In this document: piece by piece, positions 1-6,141 of the stretch
Layout of the letters: the number at the start of each line of letters is the position of its first letter
Numbering within the stretch: position 1 is the first letter of the stretch
Assembly: GCA_003456155.1 (NCBI GenBank)
Contig: DMPC01000185.1
Location: forward strand, 10,543 to 24,222
DNA: 13,680 nt
Origin: Actinomycetota bacterium
Lineage (GTDB): Bacteria > Actinomycetota > Actinomycetes > S36-B12
Reading direction: 5' to 3'
Translations under genes and position numbers: made by a program
The notes under the pieces: generated by a model
Told to the model about the DNA's origin: nothing
The model's input: the letters and a program-made list of their open reading frames with translations, nothing else
Database searches by the model: none

Positions 1-2
1 AC

Positions 3-404
3 GCGCAGGACTGCCTGGCGCTGGCACAGGCCGTGGATGTCCATGCGATCAGCCATGTGACCGGAGGGGGGCTGGCGGCGAACCTCGCGAGGGTCCTGCC
101 GACGCATGCGGCCGTCGACCTCGATCGGTCCACCTGGGTGCCGGCGCCGGTGTTCGGCCTCATCGGCACGACCGGTCGGGTGGATCGACTGGACCTGGAG
201 CGGACCTTCAACATGGGGATCGGGATGATCGCCGTCGTGGCCGCAGCGGATGCTGATCGCGCGCTGCGCCTGCTGGCCGACCGTGGAGTCGAGGCCTGGT
301 CGTGCGGAGTGGTGCGCTCGCGGCGGGACGGTGAGCAGGGCGATGCCGAGGCCAAGGGTGGTGCGGGGGGCGCGGTCAGCCTCGTGGGCGAGCACGTGCG
401 CTAG
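3..404 (+). CDS. purM: AIR synthase PurM, C-terminal part (5' end outside window)
   Basis: Phosphoribosylformylglycinamidine cyclo-ligase makes 5-aminoimidazole ribotide from FGAM with ATP, step five of purine synthesis in the cytosol. Only the last 133 residues are present; the frame is open to the left edge, so the true start lies upstream. The diagnostic parts of the C-terminal PurM domain are visible: HAISHVTGGGL near the start, then VFGLIGTTGRV and RTFNMGIGM, the latter a family hallmark. The stop is TAG at 402-404. The final 30 or so residues are Gly/Ala-rich and charged and are probably a variable tail. It converges on the DUF3073 gene with only three bases between the stops, so there is no room for a separate terminator; transcripts probably overlap. 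The family assignment is secure; the N-terminal half cannot be judged. Confidence 0.95.
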   Translation, partial: AQDCLALAQAVDVHAISHVTGGGLAANLARVLPTHAAVDLDRSTWVPAPVFGLIGTTGRVDRLDLERTFNMGIGMIAVVAAADADRALRLLADRGVEAWSCGVVRSRRDGEQGDAEAKGGAGGAVSLVGEHVR

Positions 405-407
405 GGC

Positions 408-623
408 TCAGCCCTTGGAGTCGTCCTCGTCGTCGTAGTACTTCGCGTAGGGGTCGTCCGCGTAGGGATCCTCGACGACGTCGACGGAATCGTCCAAGGG
501 CTCGCTCGACGGAGCCGAACTGCCCAGTTCAGCCTGGAGACGGTCCAAGTCGGTCTGCGGGCCGCCGTACTTCAACGCACGGGCGACCTTCGTCTGCTTG
601 GCCTTCGCACGGCCGCGCCCCAT
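408..623 (-). CDS. DUF3073 family small protein
   Basis: A 71-residue protein with the actinobacterial DUF3073 pattern: a basic N-terminus beginning MGRGRAKAKQTKVARALKY, then a TDLDRLQ segment, then a strongly acidic tail with two DPYA units and a run ending YYDDEDDSKG. The function of this family is not known to me. The charge split suggests nucleic-acid or protein contact, but that is inference. The start is well supported: a purine-rich GAGGGGG (about 631-637) sits seven bases before ATG at 623. The position between purM and the amino-acid dehydrogenase matches the order I recall from Streptomyces, which supports the call. The DPYA duplication is visible in DNA as a near-repeat of about 15 bases around 446-475. 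Confidence 0.9.
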   Translation of the reverse strand: MGRGRAKAKQTKVARALKYGGPQTDLDRLQAELGSSAPSSEPLDDSVDVVEDPYADDPYAKYYDDEDDSKG

Positions 624-724
624 GGCTCGACCCCCTCATCCGGGGTGCAGTGCCCCGGCTCCTCGTGGACGGTTACGTTGACGGTCCCGTGGGCCGCATC
701 TACGGCGGCCACGATGACGAAATC
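624..724. other. Gap between DUF3073 gene and dehydrogenase
   Basis: About 100 bases with no gene I can support. It should hold the end of the dehydrogenase transcript and the promoter of the DUF3073 gene, both on the minus strand. The DUF3073 ribosome binding site is at about 631-637. On the minus strand TAGATG near 698-703 is a poor -10 candidate; no convincing -35 is seen. Confidence 0.4.
689..712 (-). terminator. Weak hairpin downstream of dehydrogenase
   Basis: GGCCGC at 692-697 pairs with GCGGCC at 705-710 around a seven-base loop. GT and AC extend the stem outside one bulged base. It lies 13 bases past the dehydrogenase stop in its direction of transcription. There is no U tract, so it is only a candidate terminator. 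Confidence 0.35.
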
Positions 725-1804
725 CTAGACTACCCCGCCCAGCGCTGCCCGCCTGTGCCGGATGCGGTCCTCGGCCTCCTGCTCGGCTGCTGTGACAGGT
801 GTCACACCCTCGGTCGAGGCCCGCTCGAGGACGCGCAGGGTGGTGGCGAAAACCCCCTCGGCCTGGACTCGAGCCTGCTCCAGGGTGCCCCCGATGAACT
901 CCTGCGCGATCTGGATGACGCCGCCGGAGTTGACCAGGAAGTCGGGGGCGTAGGTGACGCCGCGGGCGGCCAGGACGTCGGCGATGCCGGGGGACGCCAG
1001 CTGGTTGTTGGCCGCCCCGCAGATCACCCGGGCGGGGGTTCCCTCCGCCAGGTCTGCGGTGATCAGGCCACCGAGGGCGTTGGGCGACAGGACGTCCACC
1101 TCGGCTGCCAGCACCTCCTCGAGCGAGTCGACGAGGCGAACCGAGGGGCTGATGTCGGCGATCCTGGCACGCGCGTCCGCATCGGGGTCGAACCCGATGA
1201 CGTCGGCTCCGGCGTCGGTGAGGTGCTGGGCGAGACGTCCGCCCACCTTCCCCAGCCCGACGATCGCGACGCAGAGACCCTCGAACGTGTCACGACCGAG
1301 GGTGACTGCGACGCTCGCCCGCATGCCGGCGAGCACCCCGACGGCGGTGAGGATCGCCGAATCCCCCAGGCCACCCCTCTCCGGGGAGCGTCCGGTCGTC
1401 CAACGGCAGGTCTCGCTGATCACGTCGAGGTCGGCGATGCTGATGCCGACATCGCCGGCCGTGATGTACGCCCCGTCGAGTGAGCTCACCAGCCGCCCAT
1501 AGGCACGCAGGAGGTCCGGCGTCCGCGTACTGGGGTCGACGACGATGACGGCCTTGCCGCCGCCGTGGTCCAGGCCGGCGAGCGAGTTCTTGTAGGTCAT
1601 GGCCCGAGCCAGCCGCATCGCGTCCGCGTAGGCCGCGGCCCGCGGCACGGGCTGGTCGGCATACGCATTCATGCGGGTGCCCCCGAGGGCCGGCCCGAGC
1701 ACGGTCGAATGCAGGGCGATGACCATGGCCACGCCGGATTCCGGATCGCGGGCCACGACCACTCGCTCGTGGTCGTGGAAGTCCGCCCAGGGGTCGTCCG
1801 GCAC
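725..1804 (-). CDS. Glu/Leu/Phe/Val dehydrogenase (Leu/Val type)
   Basis: NAD(P)-dependent oxidative deamination of an amino acid, most likely a branched-chain one (Leu, Val, Ile), to its 2-oxo acid plus ammonia; cytosolic catabolism that can feed branched-chain acyl-CoA supply. The 359-residue length fits the leucine/valine dehydrogenase branch, shorter than glutamate dehydrogenases. The N-terminal domain has GPALGGTRM, the substrate/catalytic lysines K72 (YKNSLAG) and K84 (GGGKAVI), and D118 in AGDVG. The NAD domain has GLGKVGG with the GxGxxG glycines at 183, 185 and 188. The GTG start at 1804 is preceded at exactly six bases by TAGGGT, suggesting a leaderless message. In Streptomyces the gene in this place, between the DUF3073 gene and bldC, is vdh (valine dehydrogenase). 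Substrate preference cannot be read from sequence, so I give no symbol. Confidence 0.92.
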   Translation of the reverse strand: MPDDPWADFHDHERVVVARDPESGVAMVIALHSTVLGPALGGTRMNAYADQPVPRAAAYADAMRLARAMTYKNSLAGLDHGGGKAVIVVDPSTRTPDLLRAYGRLVSSLDGAYITAGDVGISIADLDVISETCRWTTGRSPERGGLGDSAILTAVGVLAGMRASVAVTLGRDTFEGLCVAIVGLGKVGGRLAQHLTDAGADVIGFDPDADARARIADISPSVRLVDSLEEVLAAEVDVLSPNALGGLITADLAEGTPARVICGAANNQLASPGIADVLAARGVTYAPDFLVNSGGVIQIAQEFIGGTLEQARVQAEGVFATTLRVLERASTEGVTPVTAAEQEAEDRIRHRRAALGGVV

Positions 1805-1810
1805 CCCCTC

Positions 1811-1816
1811 ACCCTA
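1811..1816 (-). promoter_or_regulatory. -10 element for leaderless dehydrogenase transcript
   Basis: TAGGGT on the minus strand ends six bases before the GTG at 1804, the spacing expected if transcription starts on the first base of the start codon. It matches the actinobacterial -10 pattern TANNNT. No clear -35 is visible. The purine-rich GAGGGG between them could alternatively act as a ribosome binding site. Confidence 0.5.
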
Positions 1817-1820
1817 GGGT
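1815..1820 (+). promoter_or_regulatory. Plus-strand half of palindromic -10 (toward bldC)
   Basis: The decamer at 1811-1820, ACCCTAGGGT, is a perfect palindrome, so the plus strand also reads TAGGGT. If used, transcription toward bldC would begin near 1827 and give a leader of roughly 110 bases. A second weak candidate for bldC is TTGGCT at 1888-1893 with TATCCG at 1910-1915, spaced by 16 bases. Confidence 0.35.
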
Positions 1821-1930
1821 GGCCGCGGTGGGGAATCGGCCCCTTTCCGGCACGGGAGGTTGCTGCCTTGGCGATCCCCTGCCACAGTTGGCTCACCCGC
1901 ACGGGGGCATATCCGGGTCATTGCACGCCG

Positions 1931-1935
1931 GGAGG
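1931..1935 (+). promoter_or_regulatory. Ribosome binding site of bldC
   Basis: GGAGG four bases before ATG at 1940 fixes the bldC start. The same frame is open far upstream, to 1565, but that extension is antisense to the dehydrogenase and has no homology I recognise. Confidence 0.7.
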
Positions 1936-1939
1936 ACAG

Positions 1940-2161
1940 ATGACGAGCCAACACTCCGAGCCGGAGCATCTGCTCACACCGGCCGAAGTGGCGGCGCTCT
2001 TCCGCGTCGACCCCAAGACGGTCACCCGCTGGGCGAAGGCCGGCAAGCTGACGAGCATCCGCACGCTGGGTGGCCATCGTCGCTATCGCGCGGCCGAGGT
2101 GTACGCCCTGCTCGAGGCCAACTCGCCGACTCGGCGACCTGACGTCGACTCCTTCGGCTGA
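1940..2161 (+). CDS. bldC: BldC, MerR-like DNA-binding regulator
   Basis: A 73-residue protein that is little more than one MerR-type winged helix-turn-helix. LLTPAEVAALFRVDPKTVTRWAKAGKL (residues 11-37, in two overlapping pieces LLTPAEVAALF and RVDPKTVTRWAKAG) forms the HTH, and RTLGGHRRYR (41-50) forms the wing. It closely matches Streptomyces BldC as I remember it. That protein lacks the effector-binding and dimerisation region of true MerR proteins and binds cooperatively as head-to-tail oligomers on direct repeats. In Streptomyces it delays entry into development. This host need not be filamentous, because orthologues occur widely in Actinobacteria. The short tail after residue 60 is variable. 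Start chosen by the GGAGG at 1931-1935. The stop lies only eight bases before plsC, so the two may be co-transcribed. Confidence 0.93.
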   Translation: MTSQHSEPEHLLTPAEVAALFRVDPKTVTRWAKAGKLTSIRTLGGHRRYRAAEVYALLEANSPTRRPDVDSFG

Positions 2162-2169
2162 GCCGCCAG

Positions 2170-2862
2170 GTGAGCGAACCCGTCTACCGTCCGATCATCT
2201 GGGCGGCCAGGAGTCTTTTCGCGGGCCTGGGCCTGAAGTTCGACATCATCGGCGCGGAGAACATCCCGCTCGAGGGCGGTGCGGTGCTCGCGATCAACCA
2301 CACGTCCTACCTGGACTTTGCGCTCTCGGGAATCCCGGCGGATCGGCGTGGTCATCGGCTGGTGCGGTTCATGGCCAAGGAGAGCATCTTCCGGCACCCT
2401 GTTGCCGGGCCCTTGATGCGCGGGATGAAGCACATCCCCGTCGATCGCGACGCAGGCTCGGCGGCCTTCCGTGACGCGGTGGCGGCGTTGAAGGCCGGTG
2501 AGCTGGTGGGCGTCTTCCCCGAGGCCACCATGAGTCGTTCGCTGGAGATCAAGGAGATCAAGAACGGTGCCGTGCGGATGGCGCGCGCGGCCGATGTGCC
2601 GCTCATCCCGATGATCGTCTTCGGTGGCCATCGCATCCTCTCCTACGATCATCGCGACCTCACGCGTGGTCGGACGATCGTCATGACGGTCGCTGAGCCA
2701 ATCCCGGTGCCGCGCGGGTCGAATCCTGATGAGGTGACGACGCAGCTGCGCGAGCGCATGGCGGTGCTCCTAGACCAGACGATCGCGCGCTACCCCGACC
2801 AGCCTCCGGGCGCCTGGTGGATCCCGGCGCGACTGGGGGGAAGCGCACCGCTGCCTGAGTGA
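2170..2862 (+). CDS. PlsC-like 1-acylglycerol-3-phosphate acyltransferase
   Basis: Membrane-associated acyltransferase that probably transfers a fatty acyl group to lysophosphatidic acid to give phosphatidic acid in phospholipid synthesis. The 230 residues carry the PlsC motifs. Motif I is NHTSYLD with the catalytic pair H44 and D49. KESIF and the GMKHIPVDRD stretch match motif II. Motif III is FPEAT (116-120) where the usual form is FPEGT, an Ala-for-Gly change. The late PLIPMIVFGG matches motif IV. The start is GTG at 2170, eight bases after the bldC stop; there is no good ribosome binding site, which fits translational coupling with bldC. The alternative ATG at 2371 would remove motif I. 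It converges on sulP, with six bases between the stops. The actual acyl acceptor is uncertain because this family also includes other glycerolipid acyltransferases. Confidence 0.9.
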   Translation: MSEPVYRPIIWAARSLFAGLGLKFDIIGAENIPLEGGAVLAINHTSYLDFALSGIPADRRGHRLVRFMAKESIFRHPVAGPLMRGMKHIPVDRDAGSAAFRDAVAALKAGELVGVFPEATMSRSLEIKEIKNGAVRMARAADVPLIPMIVFGGHRILSYDHRDLTRGRTIVMTVAEPIPVPRGSNPDEVTTQLRERMAVLLDQTIARYPDQPPGAWWIPARLGGSAPLPE

Positions 2863-2873
2863 GCGGACTCAGG
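2854..2873. terminator. Hairpin over both stop codons of plsC and sulP
   Basis: CCTGAGT at 2854-2860 pairs perfectly with ACTCAGG at 2867-2873 around a six-base loop. The plsC TGA (2860-2862) and the sulP stop (2869-2871, minus strand) both lie inside the hairpin. It could end transcripts in both directions; there is no U tract, so this remains a candidate. Confidence 0.45.
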
Positions 2874-4566
2874 TGTCGGGCAGATCGCCCTGTCGGAGTC
2901 GCCACTCCTCGTAGGCCGCCACGGCGGTCGGATGCGTGGGGAAGAGGTGGGCCCGGCCGATGCGCTCCCCGACTCCGTGCCGCTCCAACTGCTGCCAGAC
3001 CTCGCTCTTCACGTGATCGAGGGCCATGACGATGCCCTGATCGGCGCAGTAGGCGCGGACATCGTCGAGGGCATCGAGGCCCGTGATGTCGACCTCGGTG
3101 TTGCCCTCCATGTTGAGCAGGAACCAGCGGGCAGGGGGAGTCGCGGCATCGATGGCGGCCCGGCAGCGCCGTGAGAAGTCGTCCGCATTGGCGAAGAAGA
3201 GCGGTGAGTCGTAGCGGAAGACGACCAGGCCGGGAATCTGGGTCGCGGTCGGGTAGTCGTCGATGTCGTGCCAGCCGGCGACCTCGTCCGCGCGACCGAG
3301 GACGGCGGCGTGGGGTCGCGCCACCCGCGTGAGCAGTTCGATCACGGAGATGGCGATGGCGGCGAGAACTCCGTAGAGGATGTCGAACAGCAGCACTCCC
3401 GCCGTCGCAGCGGCGGCGATGAGGAACTCGCGCCGTCGGAAATGCCACAGTCGACGGAACTCCCGGATGTCGATCAGTCGGAGAGCCGCGTAGACGACGA
3501 CCCCTCCGAGGGCGGCGGTCGGGAAGGCGGAGATCAGCCCGGCGAACAGCAGTACGGCGATGAGGACGATGCCCGCCGCGATGATCGAGTAGAGCTGGGT
3601 GCGGGCGCCGCTGCTCTCGGCGATGACCGTCCGGCTGGCGCTGGAGCTCACGGGGAATCCACCGACGAGGGAGGCGCCGACGTTGGCTCCTCCCAGTGCG
3701 AGGAACTCCTGGTTGCTGTGGATTCGGTGCCCGTGACGCGAGGCGAAGGCCCGAGCCGTCACGATGTTGTCGGTGTAGCCCACGATGAAGATGCCCACGG
3801 CGGGGAGCAGCAGCAGGCTGAGGTCGTCGGGGGTGAGCGATGGCAGCCCCAGATGCAGGCCGTCGCTGCTGACGGTGCCAACGGTCTGCACGCCCTGGCT
3901 TGCGAGGTCGAACACGGCAACCACGGCGGTCGCGCCCAGCATCACGAACAGGGGGATCGGCAGTCGGGGGAAGCGTGGCGTCAGGACGAGCAGGAGGATC
4001 GTGACGGTCGCGCCGAGCGCCACCGTGGGCAGGTGCAGGCCGTCCTGAAGAAGGTTCGTGGTGAACGATCCGACATCCTCGATGACGCTGTTGCCCGCGA
4101 CGTCGACGCCGGTGATCTTCCCGACCTGACTGATCACCATGATCACGGCGACACCGGCGAGGTAGCCGACGAGGACGGGCCGGGAGAGCAGGTCTCCGAT
4201 GAAGCCGATGCGCAGCACGCCTGCCAGCAGCGAGTAGATCCCGACCAGGAGCGCCAGCGTGGCGGCCAGTGCCAGGTAGCGGCTGCTGTCGCCCATGGCG
4301 AGAGGAGCCAGCACTGCTGCGGTCATGAGTGCGGTCGTCGACTCGGGCCCGACGGAGAGCAGGCGTGACGATCCGATGAGCGCGTAGATGACCATCGTGA
4401 CGACGACGACCAGGAGGCCGGTCTGAGGCGGGACTCCGGCGAGCGAGGCGTAGGCCATCACCTGCGGGATCAGGTAGGCCGACACGGTGACGGCAGCAAG
4501 CAGGTCGCCCCGTAGGTCGCGCCGGTCGTACTCGAGGAGTCGGCGGACTCCGATGTGACTGCTCAC
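2869..4566 (-). CDS. SulP-family anion transporter with STAS domain
   Basis: Inner-membrane SulP/SLC26 transporter; family members carry sulfate, bicarbonate or other anions, and the substrate cannot be read here. The product has 565 residues. The family signature MAYASLAGVPPQTGLL lies at about 37-52, followed by many hydrophobic spans with the conserved GFPVSSSASRT region in mid-protein. A C-terminal cytoplasmic STAS domain (about 440-555) holds NMEGNTEVDITGLDAL, the usual STAS phosphorylation/nucleotide loop. I chose GTG at 4566. The frame also opens at ATG 4647, but that would overlap ppk2 by 62 bases and add an Arg/Pro-rich stretch unlike a SulP N-terminus. TACCGT lies exactly six bases before GTG 4566, so it may have its own leaderless promoter as well as read-through from ppk2, whose stop is 19 bases upstream. 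No carbonic anhydrase or sulfate-assimilation gene is adjacent. Confidence 0.92.
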   Translation of the reverse strand: MSSHIGVRRLLEYDRRDLRGDLLAAVTVSAYLIPQVMAYASLAGVPPQTGLLVVVVTMVIYALIGSSRLLSVGPESTTALMTAAVLAPLAMGDSSRYLALAATLALLVGIYSLLAGVLRIGFIGDLLSRPVLVGYLAGVAVIMVISQVGKITGVDVAGNSVIEDVGSFTTNLLQDGLHLPTVALGATVTILLLVLTPRFPRLPIPLFVMLGATAVVAVFDLASQGVQTVGTVSSDGLHLGLPSLTPDDLSLLLLPAVGIFIVGYTDNIVTARAFASRHGHRIHSNQEFLALGGANVGASLVGGFPVSSSASRTVIAESSGARTQLYSIIAAGIVLIAVLLFAGLISAFPTAALGGVVVYAALRLIDIREFRRLWHFRRREFLIAAAATAGVLLFDILYGVLAAIAISVIELLTRVARPHAAVLGRADEVAGWHDIDDYPTATQIPGLVVFRYDSPLFFANADDFSRRCRAAIDAATPPARWFLLNMEGNTEVDITGLDALDDVRAYCADQGIVMALDHVKSEVWQQLERHGVGERIGRAHLFPTHPTAVAAYEEWRLRQGDLPDT

Positions 4567-4572
4567 AGGGCC

Positions 4573-4578
4573 ACGGTA
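4573..4578 (-). promoter_or_regulatory. -10 element for leaderless sulP transcript
   Basis: TACCGT on the minus strand fits TANNNT and ends six bases before the GTG at 4566. It sits between the ppk2 stop and the sulP start. No -35 can be recognised. Confidence 0.4.
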
Positions 4579-4585
4579 GGCCTGC

Positions 4586-5479
4586 TCACTGCTGTATGGC
4601 GCCCTTCGCGGCCCGCTTCGCCGCCTTGGCTGCCGCAGCCGCATCATGGGCGGCCACGACGTCGGCGGCGTGGTCGGGGACGTAGGTGCTCAACTCCCGG
4701 GGCGGGCGCTCGTAGTCGGTGCTCCGGGGCCGTGGGGGGAGTGCCATAGGGGGGCGCACGGCGGCGAAGTAGGGGATCGTCGAGAGCAGGTGGTGGATCA
4801 TGTTGAGGCGAGCAGCGCGCTTGTCGTCTGCCTCGACGATGTACCAGGGGGCCTCGGGAACGTCGGTGTGGATGAGCATTTCGTCCTTCGCCCGGGAGTA
4901 GTCCTCCCAACGGGTGATGGACTCGAGGTCCATAGGTGACAGCTTCCAGCGCCGCATCGGATCCTCCATGCGCGACTGGAAACGCTTCTCCTGCTCGGCA
5001 TCACTGACACTGAACCAGTACTTGCGCAGGATGATGCCGTCCTCGACGAGGAGCTTCTCGAAGATGGGTGTCTGGTGCAGGAAACGCTGGTACTCGTCGG
5101 GAGTGCAGAATCCCATGACTCGCTCGACACCCGCTCGGTTGTACCAGGAGCGGTCGAACAGCCGGATCTCCCCTGCGGCGGGCAGGTGTGCGATGTAGCG
5201 CTGGAAGTACCACTCGGTGCGCTCACGGTCCGAGGGCATCGGGAGGGCGACGATGCTGGCGACGCGTGGGTTGAGGTACTGGGTGACGCGCTTGATCGCG
5301 GAGCCCTTGCCGGCGGCGTCGCGGCCCTCGAAGATGACGACGACACGGGCTCCCTCGAGGCGCACCCACTCCTGGAGCTGGACGAGTTCGGCCTGCAGTC
5401 GATACAGCTCCTTCTCGTACAGATCCTTGGGTATCCGTGTGACGGCTTCCTGCTCGGCTGTCGCATCCTTCTTGGGCAT
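4586..5479 (-). CDS. ppk2: Polyphosphate kinase 2 (PPK2), class I
   Basis: Cytosolic kinase that moves phosphate between polyphosphate and nucleotides. One-domain class I enzymes mainly phosphorylate ADP or GDP from polyphosphate, regenerating nucleoside triphosphate. The 297 residues contain the P-loop EGRDAAGKGSAIKR (51-64), Walker B in LFDRSWYNRAGVE (D109), and the lid region KRFQSRMEDPMRRWKL (165-180). A PYFAAVRPP stretch closes the fold. The last 40 residues are an Ala/Lys-rich tail. The start is ATG at 5479; GGAGG lies directly against the ATG with no spacer, which is unusually close, but no better in-frame start follows. It is divergent from the nuclease gene with about 67 bases between, and lies upstream of sulP on the same strand. 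Class I versus II or III is judged from overall motif form, not tested. Confidence 0.94.
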   Translation of the reverse strand: MPKKDATAEQEAVTRIPKDLYEKELYRLQAELVQLQEWVRLEGARVVVIFEGRDAAGKGSAIKRVTQYLNPRVASIVALPMPSDRERTEWYFQRYIAHLPAAGEIRLFDRSWYNRAGVERVMGFCTPDEYQRFLHQTPIFEKLLVEDGIILRKYWFSVSDAEQEKRFQSRMEDPMRRWKLSPMDLESITRWEDYSRAKDEMLIHTDVPEAPWYIVEADDKRAARLNMIHHLLSTIPYFAAVRPPMALPPRPRSTDYERPPRELSTYVPDHAADVVAAHDAAAAAKAAKRAAKGAIQQ

Positions 5480-5546
5480 CCTCCGAGTGTGTCAGGAGTG
5501 GTCGGCTCCATGCAGGTCGACTGGCACCTCCGGCTAGCGTCGGTCT
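5480..5546. promoter_or_regulatory. Divergent promoter region ppk2 / nuclease
   Basis: A 67-base gap that must carry start signals for both genes. The plus-strand -10 for the nuclease is listed separately. For ppk2 only the GGAGG touching the ATG is clear; I see no convincing -10 on the minus strand. Confidence 0.4.
5535..5540 (+). promoter_or_regulatory. -10 element for leaderless nuclease transcript
   Basis: TAGCGT fits TANNNT and ends six bases before the GTG at 5547. There is no Shine-Dalgarno sequence before that GTG, so a leaderless message is the simplest reading. Confidence 0.5.
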
Positions 5547-6101
5547 GTGAGCTTCCGGATCGTCGTCTGTGCTGTCACGGCCCTGGGCCTCTCGGCGTGC
5601 TCGGGCGCGTCGACGAGCCTTCAGCCCGTTTTGCCGACGGAGGTCCCCGCGCGTGCGCCGGTGGGCGAGGTGCGCGAGGGTCTCGTGGTTGATCGAGTGG
5701 TCGACGGCGACACCATCAAGGTGACCATCGACGGCCGTCAGGTGTCAGTGCGGATGATCGGCATCGACACGCCCGAGTCGGTGAAGCCCGATTCTCCCGT
5801 CGAATGCTTCGGTCCGGAGGCCTCGCGATTCGCGGAGCAGGCGCTCACGAACGAGCCGGTCGTGCTGGAGTTCGATGAGACTCAGGGCTACCTCGATCGC
5901 TTCGAGCGCGTACTCGCCCACGTGTGGCGGGTCCAGCCGGACGGCACTCTTCGCCTGTTCAACGAGGAGGCCGTGGAGTCCGGCGTGGCAATCGCACGGC
6001 GCTACGGCGACGCTCCCCATGCATGGGAGCCGACCCTGTCGGCAGCTCAGGACCGTGCCCGGGCTGCGGGCCGGGGCCTGTGGTCGGCCTGTCCCTCCTG
6101 A
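5547..6101 (+). CDS. Thermonuclease-like (SNase) lipoprotein
   Basis: Predicted secreted, membrane-anchored nuclease of the staphylococcal nuclease family, which cuts DNA and RNA with Ca2+. A short lipoprotein signal ends in LSAC with the lipidated Cys at 18, followed by a Ser/Pro-rich linker to about residue 43. The SNase domain runs from about 44 to 182. Residues matching the family's active site are present: D53 and D55 in VVDGDTI, R69 and D74 and E77 in RMIGIDTPE, and R121 in DRFERVLAHV, corresponding to SNase Asp19/21, Arg35, Asp40, Glu43 and Arg87. It should therefore be active. The ending GLWSACPS is typical of actinobacterial members. Start GTG 5547 is supported by the signal peptide and the -10 at 5535-5540. 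Likely roles are phosphate or nucleotide scavenging; this is inference. Confidence 0.92.
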   Translation: MSFRIVVCAVTALGLSACSGASTSLQPVLPTEVPARAPVGEVREGLVVDRVVDGDTIKVTIDGRQVSVRMIGIDTPESVKPDSPVECFGPEASRFAEQALTNEPVVLEFDETQGYLDRFERVLAHVWRVQPDGTLRLFNEEAVESGVAIARRYGDAPHAWEPTLSAAQDRARAAGRGLWSACPS

Positions 6102-6141
6102 CACCCCTCCAGCCCGTGCGAATCGGGTGCACGTGTCAGGA
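6096..6141. terminator. Inverted repeat over both stop codons, nuclease / K+ channel
   Basis: TCCTGACAC at 6096-6104 and GTGTCAGGA at 6133-6141 are perfect nine-base arms. A smaller hairpin, CCCG at 6113-6116 with CGGG at 6124-6127, sits inside. The nuclease TGA (6099-6101) and the channel stop (6136-6138, minus strand) are both within the arms. A bidirectional terminator is likely; there is no U tract. Confidence 0.5.

Noticed and set aside
395..415. Short AGGGC/GCCCT hairpin at the purM stop as a terminator
   Set aside because: Only five base pairs with a three-base loop and no U tract; too weak to call.
678..706. TTGACG plus TACGGC as a plus-strand promoter
   Set aside because: The -35 is good, but the -10 lacks the final T, and it would only drive RNA antisense to the dehydrogenase.
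650..1483. 277-residue open frame on the plus strand
   Set aside because: Antisense to the amino-acid dehydrogenase, with shadow-type composition and no domain.
2681..3448. 255-residue Arg-rich open frame on the minus strand
   Set aside because: Covers the 3' ends of plsC and sulP in another frame; extreme Arg/His/Pro content and no motif.
3268..4368. 366-residue open frame on the plus strand
   Set aside because: It lies wholly antisense to sulP, whose product has clear family motifs. The translation is rich in Gly, Asp, Glu, Gln and Arg with no recognisable domain, as expected of a high-GC shadow frame.
4567..4647. 27-residue N-terminal extension of SulP from ATG 4647
   Set aside because: It overlaps ppk2 by 62 bases, is Arg/Pro-rich, and a GTG at 4566 with a well-placed -10 explains the start better.
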